From Mesocentrotus franciscanus (taxonomy: Eukaryota; Echinodermata; Echinoidea; Camarodonta; Strongylocentrotidae), in NCBI GenBank assembly GCA_037976565.1, contig CP137668.1, positions 549,719-613,718 of the forward strand: a stretch of 64,000 nucleotides of DNA, in the 5' to 3' direction. Each line of letters opens with the position of its first letter. Position 1 is the first letter of the stretch. A program made the position numbers and the translations under genes. Below the pieces are notes generated by a model. It made no database searches. It had not been told where the DNA came from and saw only the letters and a program-made list of their open reading frames with translations. Positions 12,901 through 27,754 of the stretch are shown here, piece by piece.

Positions 12901-15900
12901 ATGGGAGGAAATATTAAATAGTACAGAACAAATCGACTGGAAAGTCATATGGTCATTTAATTTACAAGCCATGAAAGAAAACAAAATAATAGAATTTAAT
13001 TTCAAGTTATTACACAATTTAATACCAAATAGGTATAATTTATTCAAATGGAAATTGTGTAACAATCCCTTATGTTCATATGATGATCAGTTACACGACA
13101 ATCTTCATTTATTTGTAAAATGCAAACACACAAGATTGTTTTGGTTAAGATTTGGAGACATAATTCAAAAACTTTACAATGTTGATTTTTCTTTTGACAA
13201 GTTCGTTTTAATAAAAGGTTTTTACTTGAAAAACAAAATGTTCAAAAGTTTAAATTTTCTTATCATATATGCAAAATACGCAGTTTATCTAACATTCATG
13301 CAAGCAGAAAATTGCAAAATTATGTAATGAAGTCTCTATTCTTTGTATTTTCAAAAGATTAATCCATAACCAATTAAAGATCAAAAAGTATTGTAAAACA
13401 AAAAAAACTATGCATTTTTGAAAACACTGTTATTCAAGAAAATGAATCATATTTTATTTGAATTTTGTAAGATGCTACAATGTTATTTCAATTGATTGGG
13501 CATGATTGTTTGATTTGTTCAAATGCATATATTTATCAATAAATTCATTTTACAAAAAAAAAAAAAAAAAAAACATTCATAATATTCTAATTATCTGTCT
13601 GGTTTCTTCCAAACTATTACCAACCTGTGTCTCTGACTTTGTGCTCCACTCAATTCAACTTACATTTACATGTAGTACAGGGATTGGATTGCCCTTTAAG
13701 TTATGGGCAAGAAGAAAGGAGATCTATGGGTATGAATCCGGAAGAGGTGAGAAGATGGGGATGGGGAGAGGGAAGCCCTCACTTACAGAGGATCTAAATA
13801 ATCCAATGAAAACAGCTTCTTTTACTCTATTAGTTATCACTCATACTTTCCAGAGTGACATGGCAATGTTATTTTCCTGCCCAACTAATCCTCTTTTAAT
13901 CTTTGTCTGTCAATACGAACATATGCTCCAGTGAATTAACCCCCATTTAATTACCACTTGCCAAATACTTTGTAAACAAGCAAATTATTTCACACAAAAA
14001 AGGATTTAAAGTTGACCAGGGGGGTATTTGATATTTCTGGCAACAGTCCTAGATTTAACCACATCATATTGTATCCTCTATCATGATCCTCTATCATCTC
14101 TTTCACATGTATGCATTTTTGTTGTTGACCTGTATAAACGTATTCATACCTGAGGTACAAGTACATAGTCTTATTCCTACCATTACCACTTTCAATTATT
14201 TCTAAAAGGAACTACAGGTTGTACGGTAACTTGTCATCCTATAAGACAGATTTCAAATTTTTGTGTGCAGTGCTTAGAGTGCTTAGTGCAGAGAGAGGGA
14301 GAGAGAGAGAGAGAGAAAGAAAGAGAGAGTGAGAGTGCGTGTGTATCAGCAATACACATGGAAAGGAAGTGAGAGAGATAACAAGAGACAGAAGAGAGAG
14401 GAGGCGATCAAAAAGGGAGAGGGGAAATCAATGCAAGAGAGGGGAAGTACAACAGAGAAGATTTGAGAGAGATGATTAGAGAGATGATTTGAGAGAGTGA
14501 AACATGGATAGAAAGAGAGAGGAAGTGAGAAAGAGAGATTGAGTTAATTCTAAAGCAGGAGAGGTAGCTTAAAGGATCAGGCAATATTGGAAGCCATCAA
14601 TTAGTGGTTGCAGTAATAGCACTATCTAGTATATTGTACATAATACAAGCATTGAATTTCACAACACAACACATTGGACACAGTCTGGACTGGAGTTTGT
14701 GTTTCAGTTGTGATTTTCACACCATTTTTTGTCATGGTATTTCATTCAACTAAAAAGCCTTACTTTGATAACCTGTTTTTTTTTACCCATTCCACTACCT
14801 CCTTTCCCTTTCTCCCTTTCTTTCCATCTCATCTTCTCCCCTTTCTATCTTTCTCTCCATCTCTCCTTCTTCCCTTTCCTATATGTGTGGTGTGGAGAGT
14901 ATTTACATTCATATCATGACATTGACATAGACCTACTGTACTTGTATGTTATATAATGTATTATGATTATTGTGTTTGCTATGCCAGTAAACATATATCC
15001 GGTAGGCTGAATTCCTCTGTTTTAAAATATGGATCAATCCAAATCTGAATCTGAGTCTGAATACCAATCAATGCATTATATAGTGTTGGATTCTCTGAAT
15101 GAGCTCTAAATGTTGCTGCACAAATGCCAATGATACAGATCATTTTTCATACTACCTTGTACCTTGTACCTTGTGTTGATCACTTCCGAAATGTCCACTG
15201 GGAACTAGTTGGAAGTATAATTTGGGGCTCGGCGAGAGTATATAAATATGTGTAATTCAGGGGGTTATGCTATTTGATTTAATTTTTGGTTGCAGATTTG
15301 AAGACTGTGCTGGATTTGATGTCCACGTTTGGTTGAGGTAGATCATTCCAGAGTTTTATTACTTCAGGGAAGAAGGATTCTGCAAATGGTGTTGATGAGC
15401 ACTGAAAGACTGTTAACTTTTTATCATGTGTCCGTCTAGTTCTTGAGACTTACACATGATAAACTGGCACAAAAAAAAAGACTATATGACTTACTTGTCT
15501 GGAGGTGTGTGTATGTGGCTCCTCTGATCATCATTATTAGTAGCCTTGATTTTATTGTAGTCTGGCACACCTCGACCAAAGAAGAAATTGATGACTGCTT
15601 TGTCAACGCTGATGAACTCATTGATTTTCTATGTAGAACAAGGAGAGAAAGAGAATGGCATTTGTTAAACATAATTCTACATGTAAGAAAAGCAACATTG
15701 ATGTCTCTATGTCTGAAGTTTAATTTGGGTACAAGTACTCACCTACATGTAATAATACTCCTTTCATATTGATGGAGAGTTGAGTCTGGATTTGCTCCAG
15801 ACTCAAAAGCTAATCTGAAAAGTTCCAACACCACTTCACTAGATGTACTCAAGTTTGTACTTTCTCGATCTGCTTCCACATGGGGATTGGATGCAGAGCA

Positions 15901-18900
15901 AGCAGATTCATGGACCCTCCCTCCCTCCCTCCCCTCCCTCTCCCCCTCCCTCCCTCCCTCCCTCCCTCCCTCCCTCCCTCCCTCCCTCCCTCCCTCCCTC
16001 TCTCTCTATATATAATTCCCATGTCATATGAATGGTACCTGCACTACAGGTCCATACTGCACTACTACTATATGCAGATTGACTTCCATCATCAGCAGCA
16101 CTAATATCAAGTTCAACACTTCCCAATCGTACAACTTTCTTAGAGATATCATAACAAATATCCAACACTTTCAAATATAAAGTGAATATGAAACAGTTTT
16201 AATCGTACATCATGCTAATATTAAACATGTTTCAACCTTCAAGCAAAAAAGATCATCAGGATTGTAAAGAACATTTTGGTTTTCTATGACATGGCTCTCA
16301 ACACACCAGCCTATAAGGGCAATGATCTCTGACAAATTTTAATTTTCAAGGAAACTTTGATTCAGCTCTATTATCAAATTAGTTATATTGTTGTCAATAT
16401 ACCTGAAGCCTCAAGCTCTTTAGCTAAATGTATCATATGTTGGTTGCCTCTTGTTTTGGACATGGACAGGAGGTTCCAAATAAAGGGCGAAGTACATGTA
16501 ATCTTGCATAAGAAGCAGTTTTTAACACAAATAGATATACCGGTATTAGGTATTCAAAAAGAGGTCGATACCCTTTTGGAAAGCTGCAGGTTGTCAATCT
16601 AGTCAGAATGATGACACATAGAATTCACAGCATTGACCTGTCAAACTCTATTAACCATACTATTACTTAGTTTCTATCACTCTATGACAGATCATTGGTG
16701 ACATATGCATTCCTTAGTGGTTCATTAAAGCTCTTCCTTTCTGCAAATGACACTTAATTATCTTCAGCTCCTGACACACATGAGCAAGATCTTATCAATG
16801 CAACCAGTTTCATGCATCACTTTGTTGATCTGTTAGTTCCAATAATTTTTCTTCCCACATGAAAATAATGCTGGGTGAATAAAATAAAGACTTTTAACTA
16901 TGCAGCATTTTTTCTGGTTTATACTGTATTGACAATTCAATGAGATATGATGGAGCAAAATGGTATTTCTTGCAATTTATGTCATTGTCAAGTGTAGTGT
17001 TCTTAGGTTTAAAGAGAAGGTTGAAGTTTCTGGGAAGAGGTGAAAAATATTTTGTGAGCATTATCATTGTATTATGCAAGTGTGAAAGAACATCAGAGAA
17101 CGTTAAAAGTATCATTTTGGAGAGAGAGAGAGAGAGAGAGAGATACACATCTAGATGGTAGCTTACAAGCATGTAATTTAGCCTAATTTATTATATTAGA
17201 AGCTCTGTTTTTGATAGCTGGCAAGCATTACATGTATCTACTAAGCAAATATAAATACATTGTAAATACAGAACAACAAGAATCTTCAATTACTGATGTC
17301 CTTATCTTTTCATATTAGGTGGATAGCATTTGGATGAAACTGTACAGTTTTCAGAATATGAGTATTAGGACCATGCAAACTGCCAAACTCCACCAACCCT
17401 TCTATCTGGCTTAAATATCATATCACTCATTCATTAGCATAGAGTATGAAAACAAGTCTCATACAGTGTGAATTTTACATATTTATTAACAAAGAGTGAA
17501 AGGAAAGGACAAAAGGCCATCAACTAAAAGATGAACTTAGATTTGTTTATGTTACATTAATATTCTAAGAAGCCAGTATGTGTATACATAATGGAATTGC
17601 TGATACCCCAGTCACATCACCAAACCGACCAATCATCAATGAATTCTAGACCATGCACCCTAATATGCTTTTCACACTAGCAAAATTTTGCTTAACCCTG
17701 GACTATAGGTGGGGCTAAAGGGTGGTCTTAGCCCCACCTATAGTCCGGTGATAAGCTTAGCCCACTTTCTGTTCAGACACGAAGTTACCAAAGTGGGCTA
17801 GCCCCACCTATAGTACGGGGTTAGCTGGCCCTGCAAAAGAGCATGGCTAACTCTGCAATTGCGGTGCCAAGCAAATGAATGAGAACAGAAAAAAATAGTC
17901 CGGTACTACGCAATGGAGTGTATCGGAGCTGGCCAGAGGCGAAGCAAGAAACCCACCATCCAATCAGACACGACGTATTCATGAATATGAATTTCCCGAA
18001 AAGCACTACTGGTGCGAAAGGTCATGTTAAGGACGCGCTTAGTGTATACTAAACATAGTTTGTCCGTTGGTCGCCAACACACCAACGTACCATTTATTGC
18101 AGTCCCGTCCGTTAGTATTCGTGACCAGTTTCCGAATTTGCCAACGCATCAACCAGAGTTCCTAATAAGTAATTATACCTTTTTTATTATTAAATATATT
18201 TCGAAGTTATATTACCTAGTGCTTTGTCTTGATTATTTATTTTTTACGGCTTGTACTACAGCTGATGAGCTGCCGATCACTCATGTACATGTATATACTG
18301 TTTACTGTGCATGCTGTCGTACCGTTCAACGACGCGATCGAGCAAGTGTGCAGCAGCAGAAAATCCCCTAATGAATATTATACAGCTAGTCCGGGGTTAA
18401 CGAATTGCTGTGAGAACAGCGTAAATTTTCTTATCCCGGGATAGGCCCTTAGTACGGAACTAAAACAGCGTGTGTGAAAAGTAAAAAAAGTAAGTCCAGG
18501 GCTAAGCAAAGTACGGGGTTAAGCAAAACAAGTGTGAAAAGAGTATAAGGTAGTTCTGTTTTTGTTTCCCAGTGTATCGCCAGTCTTGTGTCTGTGTGAT
18601 TGGGGGTTACTCATTCCATGTAGGTAGGTTCAGAGAACAAAGAAGCCGAATACAGTTGGAAACCAAGGAATTATGTGTCATGGGGTTCGTGCACCGTACA
18701 AATCCTGTGTTGCTATCTCACTATGGTGACCCTGGGGAAAATATGTAACAAATAAATGCGTGCGTACAGGTTATGTCTGGTAGATTACAGGCAGTATCTT
18801 TAATCCAATCAATATGAATTCCATGTTATAAGCCTTTATTAGAATATTCTGAATTTCTATTATTTACATACCTTTAAACTGAAGAGGAAAATTAATTGAA

Positions 18901-21900
18901 TCAGGCTGGTTGGCAGTCATGTATTCATTTAGCGGCAAACGTGCATTCGCGCAATTAAATATGATACCGATGTGAACTGATATGAAATCAGTAAAATATT
19001 TATCTTTTTGGAATGAAAAATTCTTGGTTATTAATGTGTCCCATGTGTACATCTATAGGATGAACTTGACTTGTTCAAGAGCCTTTATTTAATTTTGATA
19101 GAAAATGCACTCCCATGGGTTTTGTACCAGAGTAGAGTACATTACTGTACTTAGCCTTCATGATGTAAATGATTTACAAATCTGCTCCTTAATACTTGAC
19201 TTTACTTTAATCCAGCGATGAAAAGGCATCCAGCTATAGGACTATGCCTGTTCATCGATTGTAGATGTTTTCTTCAGTGGTTATACGTTATCCTTGTCAT
19301 ATCAAATTTAAACTAGAAATATCGCAATCTCCATTGCCGCGCAATACAAATATATCCCCCGGCACTGGCAGCGATTTTTGTGTCATCCTTATGTACGAAG
19401 GAGGGGCAAAGATCCCCTCTCCCCTCCCTGAAACAAAAGGATGACGTAGAGATCGCCACTAGTGACTCAGACTATTGTCAAGACAAGGAACAGCATCACC
19501 AAACACTAAAGATGTGTAGATTGTACTAAGACACACCTCCATACAAAATTTGAAAGAAATCCGTCATGAAATATGACCTGCAGAGCGCACACTAGACACC
19601 CACCAAAATATGACCTTTGACCCTATAACAGACGAACACAGGTGGCAGCATCACCAAACATTACAGATGTGTAGATTTGACTAAAATACACCTCCATACA
19701 AAATTTGAAAGAAATCCGTCTAGAAATGTGGCAGTAAGAACGCACGAAAAGGGACAAATGACCTTTGACCCTATAAAGGATGGGAAAATGAGGGCAGCAT
19801 CACCAAAAGTAAAGATGTGTAGATCGTACCAAGATACATCTCTATACAAAATTTGAAAGAAATCTGTCGAGAAATGTTGCAGCTAGACCGCACACTAGAG
19901 TGCATACGACATCTATCAAAATATGACCTTTGACCCTATAAAAAATGGGACACTGGAAGCAGCATCACCAAATTCTATAGGCTTGTACATTATACCAAGA
20001 TACACCTTCGCTCAAAATTTGAACAAAATCCCTTGAAAAATGTGGCCTATAGAGTGCACACAAACCATCCACAAAAATATGGCCTTTTACCTTACAGAAG
20101 ACAGAACACTAGGGGCAGCATCACCAAAAATTATAGGTGTATAGATTATACCAAGATACACCTCCATACAAAATTTGAAAGAAATCCGTCGAGGAATGTG
20201 GCAGTTAGAGCGCACACAAGAATATGACGCGGTGGCGGCGGTGGGACGCTGCTGAGTCCAAAGTATCCTTCGGCATACTGCCGGGGGATACAATACGTGG
20301 GAAAGGACAAAAATGTGTGAAAACTTGCAATATCAGCTTATACAGCTTATACAGGCTCATAAATAAGATCATGGTTTTCAGACCAGTATTTGTCTAGTCT
20401 ATTCTTAAAACAGTTTACAGAAGTTGCTGAGATAACATATTCAGAAAGACTGTTCCAATAATAGATCTTAATGACACCAACAAAAAAAACAGTTTGAATA
20501 GCACCCTACGAGCAGGGCTCCACACTAACTTCTTTGAAGGCAGTCCAGTTTGAATGTTTTAGAGTCTGTATGCATGAGCCCTATTTAAAATTATAGAATT
20601 TTGGGGGCCCATGTGTCCCAGGTGCCCATGTGTCCCGGGCGCCCATGTGTCCCGGGTGCCCATATGTCCCGGGTGCCCATGTGTCCCAGGTGCCTGATAG
20701 TGTCCAGCCCTGGTATACCGGGTAAGTAAAAGAATTAGGACATCGTCCTGATCAATTACTTCAAGTTCATAAACTTGAATTTTTTTTTGACTGTTTGGCA
20801 CTAGAAAAATAAAGAAAATCTAACAGCACAGAGAAAAGGGCTTGTGATTGTTTACTCATACATGTGTACCCCTTGGCTATAAAAAGCACACTCTACATGG
20901 GCAGCTTTTCCCCAAAAGATTGCTGATGTAGCAACGCATTGATTTTGCTTTCCCAAAGTTATGAATTTTCTACTCAGCATTTTTCATTCGCATTGTTTAG
21001 GTGTCTTTCCATTATACTCCATTTATACTAAATGATAATGAAAGATGTGTACAAGCACCAATCGGTCAAAATGGATCATCGCTATACTATACAAGGGTCG
21101 AGTGAGAGCTCCAAACTATTTGACTCATGGTGCTTTACAGACCAGACATTTCCTCTTGTATGACCTCTGTAAAGCTACCATAAGATGTGGCTTGAGGCTG
21201 TCAACTTGGCATTCTCTGGCTAGGACTAGGTAATTGCTCTTGGCAACAGGAACTTATAATGGGGCCATGTGTCATCCCTGACGTTTCATTACAGAACTTA
21301 CATCAATCCTGGAATATTCCATTGTCTAATAGGTTGAAAGAAAAATACATTTTCAAACCTAAACAAATCACAGACTTTCTTGTACAAGTAGACTTTTTAC
21401 ACATTTGGCGGGTCTGGAGTATGCAATTAAAGTAGACTAGAGTACATGCACTACATTTCTATTCAATGAAAGGGTACTTGACTACTCTATGGACCTTGCA
21501 TACAGATTCTTACAGACTACACGAATACCAAATCACAAGGTTAGACCTATCAATAAAATGCACTGTCCCTCAGGAAACGGAGAAGACATGACATCTATTT
21601 ACACCTCATCATTTTGTAGTATGAGCCAGAGAGATTATGAGATTAGGTGTATGAGGTTATAAAACGGATTTACCACTTTATCCCTTTCTGGCTAAGTGAA
21701 GAACTCTGCTACCTTGCGGTGTAAATTGTTGCATTGGTAAACATTCCCTGGAATCCTACAGGATTGTCTAACACCTAAAGTGTAAATGTAGCGAGATACA
21801 TAATGATACTACCTACAAATCGCTTCATACTGTAAGAAAACTAGATTTCTACTAATGCTTTAGTTTAGGACACTGAAGGCTGTATTAAATCAAGTAGAAC

Positions 21901-24900
21901 CTATGGTGGCAAATGTAAACTTCTCACAAATTTTCCCTGGAATGTAACTGTAAGAGTCTCCCCCCCCCCAAAAAAAAATCCATGACCTTTTGTCACGTTT
22001 TTTATGCATACTATTGACTTGCAAATGACTACGAGTTACTTGTCTAGAACATTTCTTTTCAGGCACTTGACACTTGTAGGATACAAACAATAAATGTGTC
22101 TTTGATATTCCACATGCATAACCTTCCACATGAACTACAGTTACAATCCTTCAGAACAGACGGCCTACCGCATTGATGTTCAATACATTATAAGAGGCAG
22201 AGTAGATAGCTTAATGTCATTAGGAAATGGAAGATGTACATCAATATCAAAACAGGAAAAAGAACATGACAATTTATAAGCACTTGGTGTGAAACCGAAA
22301 CTAGACCTCTGGATCTTCACTGGCATTTTCTTCATCATCAAATCATGTAAAGGTTGACAGGCACACTGCTTATATATTATAGATTCAAAACACAGCTCAC
22401 GCTCTAGGGCCCAGAAGGTGTGGGAACATGGTGTTTGACGCGCCTCTCTCACTTCCTCTGCCATTCAGAACTAATTTTTAGCAGAGAAGAGTAATGGTTG
22501 AGACAGCCCCTTATAATCTGCTGATTCTGCTCTACTTTACATTTCACCCAGGGGCTTCTGTACTGACACTATCTATAGCAGATTATAGCAAGACTTGTTT
22601 TTCATGAATCTTATTAGGCCTAATTGTACCACATCTACCAGGACTACCTTTCAACAATGTCACTGTTCCATATCATAGGCTCAGCAGAGTCACCCAAAAC
22701 ATAAAATTGATCAACAGTTCTTATGACTGATTCACGTAATAGCTAATTGGGGCCCATATCCAGATGATGTATCACAATAGCTAATCAGGATCAAGAAAGA
22801 CTATCACTATGGCACAAAGATTTTACAAATCCAGAATCAGGAATTTGAAACAGCAATCAAATCAAAATCATTGATTTTACCACGTTCAACAAAATAAATT
22901 CATGATATTTCAAAAAGTCTTATTTAGGATGGACAGTGGTGTGTAAAAATTAACCTGAAAGATTTGGAGAAATGTCTGAAAAATAGCAATCCTGATAAAT
23001 TTCCCACGTCCCATGGCTGACGCATGTGCACCATCTCTACTCACATAGGAACATTCCTACTATGAGTTACAGTACAGGCATGTGACACTTTCAACATCAT
23101 ACATATACCAGGTACCCCTTTCTCTCATGGGTTCAAATTGGCAAATGTAAATGAATGCCTTGCCACAGACTTTAGTGCATTGGCTGGGCATAGAGCCTGG
23201 ACCAGATGATTCAGTGTCCGGTGACAAGATCATGTACTTTACAAAAGATACAAAAAGAAAATCCCATCTTTGCCTGAAGTTGCACTTTTTAGCATCAATC
23301 AATCACATGCAGCAAATCTTGTTTTTGTGATGAGATGTCATATGACGAAGTAATGAAATTTGATGATATCCTGCTCTGATGCTGTTAGTATGACACCTAC
23401 TCCATGTGAAATGAACGGACATAATAAAGATTTTCTGATATCATTCATATCCTCAACATAAATGTCACAAGCTGTCAAATTTCAGAGTCTGAAGTCTGAA
23501 CTTTCTATCCCCTGCAATAAAAGAGTGCAAGGAGGCACAGAGGACACACAAATTCTGTTGAGCAATTCTATTACTTCAAACATTTTAAAGATATTTCATC
23601 ACAGACGTACGGGTAGGTCCATGATTCACATGTGCCTTCATCACTATTCAGAACAATCTTTAAACACATTATTTCATTTATTTTATCTTATTCATTTGTC
23701 CAACAAACATTTGGCATGGATAATTGTTCTGCTTACTCACAATGGAAAGCTAAATGTAATAGCTGAGCAATATGACTCTTATTCTGTTTACAATATCATG
23801 TAATGTTCGAGCCGTCCTTATACTGTGTATGCACGTAATGGCAGGCATTCTCAAATATACCAAATTGCACTGTGATTTCTAATTCCTTAAAAGATATCAA
23901 ATATGTTGATGATAGCTTGGTGGTCTTTACAAGTTTTGTTTCTTTTTGTACATGTACATGTGTATGGTGTACAGGGTTGTATACTGTCTATACTAGAGCA
24001 AAAAACAGCATACAGTGTGAATCCCCGAATCTTACCATATTCTAGTAACTTTCTCTACAGATATTGTGTTGTTAAACTTTTTGTGAATTCTGCTGGTGGC
24101 ATGCTTGTACATGTATAATTATGCATCTTCAAAAGTTTTTAAGTGTTCTGATTCTCATTTCAATTCCGGTAGTAAAGATCTATAAAACTGAGAACTTGAG
24201 CACACTGATAAAATCGGGCTAAACACATGCAGCAAAACATTTACAAAAAAATGTATTGGCACTCAGCAATTTGATACATGATAATTCCTCCCCCACTCCT
24301 CTAAATATAAATACACCTGGCTACCTGCCTAAAGAGAAGTGAGATAAAGATAAAGCTATAGTCTCAAGGTATAGCACTGTGAGATTATCATTAACCACAA
24401 TAAATCATAAGAAAATAAAAGAATGAAGAGGTTTTGAGGATATTAACTCCATCCTACCTTTACAAACTTTCTCACAAAAATTATATCGACGTCACACCTC
24501 TTCTCTTTTGACCCAGACTTTCCCCTTACCCTTTTTCCAAACCTCAAATCCCTAATGAGTTTTAAGTGGATACCTCTCAGCTAAAGTCAGTGAACCTGCA
24601 TTTAATTACTGTAGGAGGAAAATATAATAAATGACTTGCAATGATTCTTAACTTTGATCATACATGTGTATGTATAGTGTTCACAGAAAGGGGTTCATTG
24701 GTATTAAAGATCAGAAAATACATTTCAAAATATTTGATCCACCAAAAAAATGAAGGGCAATAACAATTAAATAAAGGTAGAGAGAAGATCAGAGAGATAC
24801 ATGTACATACTTTATATGTGCTTGTTGATAGTTCTTCCTACATGTATACTGAACCAATACACAACTTTCTGGTCACTACTCATAATTCTAAAATATATTT

Positions 24901-27718
24901 GATCATGTAGTTTCTGTTTAGATCTCAACTGGCTGATCTAATTTTGTAAATCAGGTAGTAGGTACCCAACCCTACTTCTTCCTTTTCCCTTGATAAATTA
25001 AGATATGATCTTGAGTCTTGACCTACTTGTAATTCCACACAGCCTACACCCATTGACCAGACAAAAATATACAAAAAGCAGTGTGATATGTTGGTCAATT
25101 TTCTGCAAAACATATTTCAAGACTGAAAATAACTGTGTATTAAATGAATTATGAATTTTCAACAAATACAACATTTATAAAAGTTTGTGATTTGATAAGA
25201 TAAGATGTATGTTTCTTTATGATTTATAAGGCCATCACTTGGTTTATTGTTTGCTTGTTTGATACATGTTACCATTCTGTTACCCAAGGTCAAAATTTTA
25301 ATCAGGAATGTAATTTTACACAAATGTGTTACTTAAATTATGATTTTTAAGTGTACAAAACCCTCACCTTGGCCTTAATCTTTAGAGCGAAGAATTAAAA
25401 TTAAATAAATTATGCTCAATGTATGGACAGAAGTTTTTACATTTCATATAAAACTTTCAAGACTGAAAAATGATCAAGAGCTTTGCTTAAGTTTGGGGGC
25501 TTTCTTGTTTGATATTGTTTGCAATGAGTCAGATCAATTTTTACCTTCATCAGTTACATGTAAATATTTCTGTGTAAAATGACACTCATGGATAAAAAAT
25601 AAAGCGAATGCATTTATATTGTTTTAACAATATTGTGATTTAACTGTGAATGACAACCCTGTTGACATTTCACAGAGCATAATTGAAATTGGTTTCTGAA
25701 CTCCAATATTATGATGTACCAGTAAATGAACTGAAAGGTCAAGCGATTCATTTTTCTAGGAGTAATATGAGATAAAATCAAGAAAGAATACATGTATCAT
25801 CCAAGCTGACATTGTCTCCTACAACTCCTAGCGTTATCAGAATCATCAAAACGAACAACATTTTATCTTATCTCTTACAACCCTGTGCCAAAGTGTCAAG
25901 ACTTTTCCTTCTCTACATGAATTTGACTCCAAAAGAAATTGATCTTGTTGTAAGGAGGATTATGATATTGGTAGTTTCAGTCCTATAATGATAAGCTTGT
26001 AACCTTAATAGTAGGTGGGCTATATGACAGGCCATCAAATTAGTTTTGACAATGGGATATGCGTGTGTTTTATATTCTGATGTGAGGAGGAGTGACAATG
26101 TTATGACTCAGATTATCAGATATATTAAAGGCAGACAGAATATGAGGAAAGGTCTATTGCCATGTTATGAACATTTAGGGTAAAATATTCTTGATCCTGA
26201 TGCATGACTGCCTTTGACAAGTGTCATCTCTGTGGTAACACCTTTTATCAGTACTTACATCATGTAGGCTTAATCCTCTTTAGATTTGTATGGTCCTAAA
26301 GTCTAATCAAGATATGATACTAATATTTTACACAGGTACAGTGTATTAATGCTTCATATTGAACACATCTTTTATTTAAAAAATTAATTTACTTGTAGGA
26401 TGATTTTATATAAGAACTAACTATTATTATTATTATCATTATGGATGAAAATACATGAAAATAACTTTTAGGTTAGCTTAGTCAGTAAAACACTAGTTGA
26501 GACATAGTGGCATATAATACAATAATAGTCAGGTGCATTTATTTTAGCTACAGTTGTACCTATTTATTCCTAAGATTCTTTATCAGTGATCAGTTTGTAA
26601 TCTAATTCGATGGCATGACACTTCAAAAAATCATTTGATTCAATAATTTGCCTTTGTGAAAGAAGTACATATACATGTATATGAAAAGAAACTAATGCAA
26701 AATTTAACATGACACCAGGTACATTCCCTTTGAAAAGGTGAGCACACCTGTAAACTTTGGAGAGCTTCCAAACAGAGGCGGAAATATGAAAACAATATGA
26801 AAGTCATTTTGCATCAATCACATCAGGATTAGATTTTAGTTTGAAATAGGTCACATCCATCATCCCATTGTTTCATCATAGATAAATCACGGGAGAACTT
26901 GACACCTGATTTGAACACCTAGGGACCAAGTTGGCTGAGTATCTAATGCAGACGATTAGGAGTAGATATCATCACAGGATGCCCACCTTGCTTCCTCCCA
27001 ACCTATCTCTGATGAAAACAGCTCTAGGAATGAAGAAAACACCTAATACACCTCACTACCTTCACCTTCATTGAGTTACTGTGCATGACATGTACACACA
27101 CACATATTACTTACATATTTTTACTTGTTCTTGGGATAAGAATCTCATGATGCACACCTAAATATGAACTTAATCATAAATGGCTGATAAAGTGTCATTT
27201 ATGCTAAAACCTAGTGGTTTTTATATTACAATACACACCTATTCTTTTCTTTCACTGTTTCTCTATCTACATGTACATATAGACTCTGAATTGATCCAGA
27301 CCCTGCTTGCTAAGGGATGCATAAGATCATTAGATAAGATCAGACCAGTTTAAGAAATAGATAGTACATCTGATTTCATTTAATTAAATATCCTCTAACA
27401 GATAATTAAAAAAAATTGCAATTTAACATTACAAGATGTATAATGTATACATAAAATAGTGAAACATGAAAAACACTTTTTTTATTATTTACACACTAGT
27501 GCCCCAGAAACCTAACAAAAAAGAATTCCTTCAGTTGGACCAAATTTATTATAGCCTACAATATTTCTCAATTTTCATCATGCTGTTTAGAAATTCAAAT
27601 ATTTCAATCACTGTTTGTACATGAAGTTGAGATTAGCTCCTGTCACCAGTAAACTATTAAACAATGTGGAATACCGGTATTAAAAAAAATAAAAAAATCC
27701 ACAGTTGATGGATATGGC

Positions 27719-27754
<36 letters not shown>

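Larger units (their letters stand above)
20300..27725 (-). other. Long KRIT1 intron, mostly unique AT-rich DNA
   Basis: Apart from the minisatellite (20606-20692) and a SINE fragment (23100-23235) I see no gene. The best open frame, 22464-22180 on the minus strand (MAEEVREARQTPCSHTFWAL...), has no recognisable domain and no convincing splice context. Confidence 0.5.

Noticed and set aside
15145..15205. Possible 35-nt extra KRIT1 exon between 15495 and 8735
   Set aside because: It was considered before the donor at 15494 was re-read. The two flanking exons already match in phase, so no extra exon is needed.
15436..15672. Alternative open frame (KSMSSSALTKQ...) over the KRIT1 exon at 15495-15628
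   Set aside because: It is open for 78 codons, but its exit phase does not fit the next exon, and the other frame has clear KRIT1 similarity.
15843..16174. Proline/serine-rich and glycine/glutamate-rich open frames on both strands
   Set aside because: They are translations of the (CCCT)n microsatellite.
19352..20294. CRISPR-like array (regular repeats)
   Set aside because: Units of about 155 bp without unique spacers of constant length, in a eukaryotic genome. It is a tandem repeat.
22180..22464. Minus-strand open frame MAEEVREARQTPCSH...
   Set aside because: No domain, no splice context and no conserved-looking pattern. Most likely chance in AT-rich intron.
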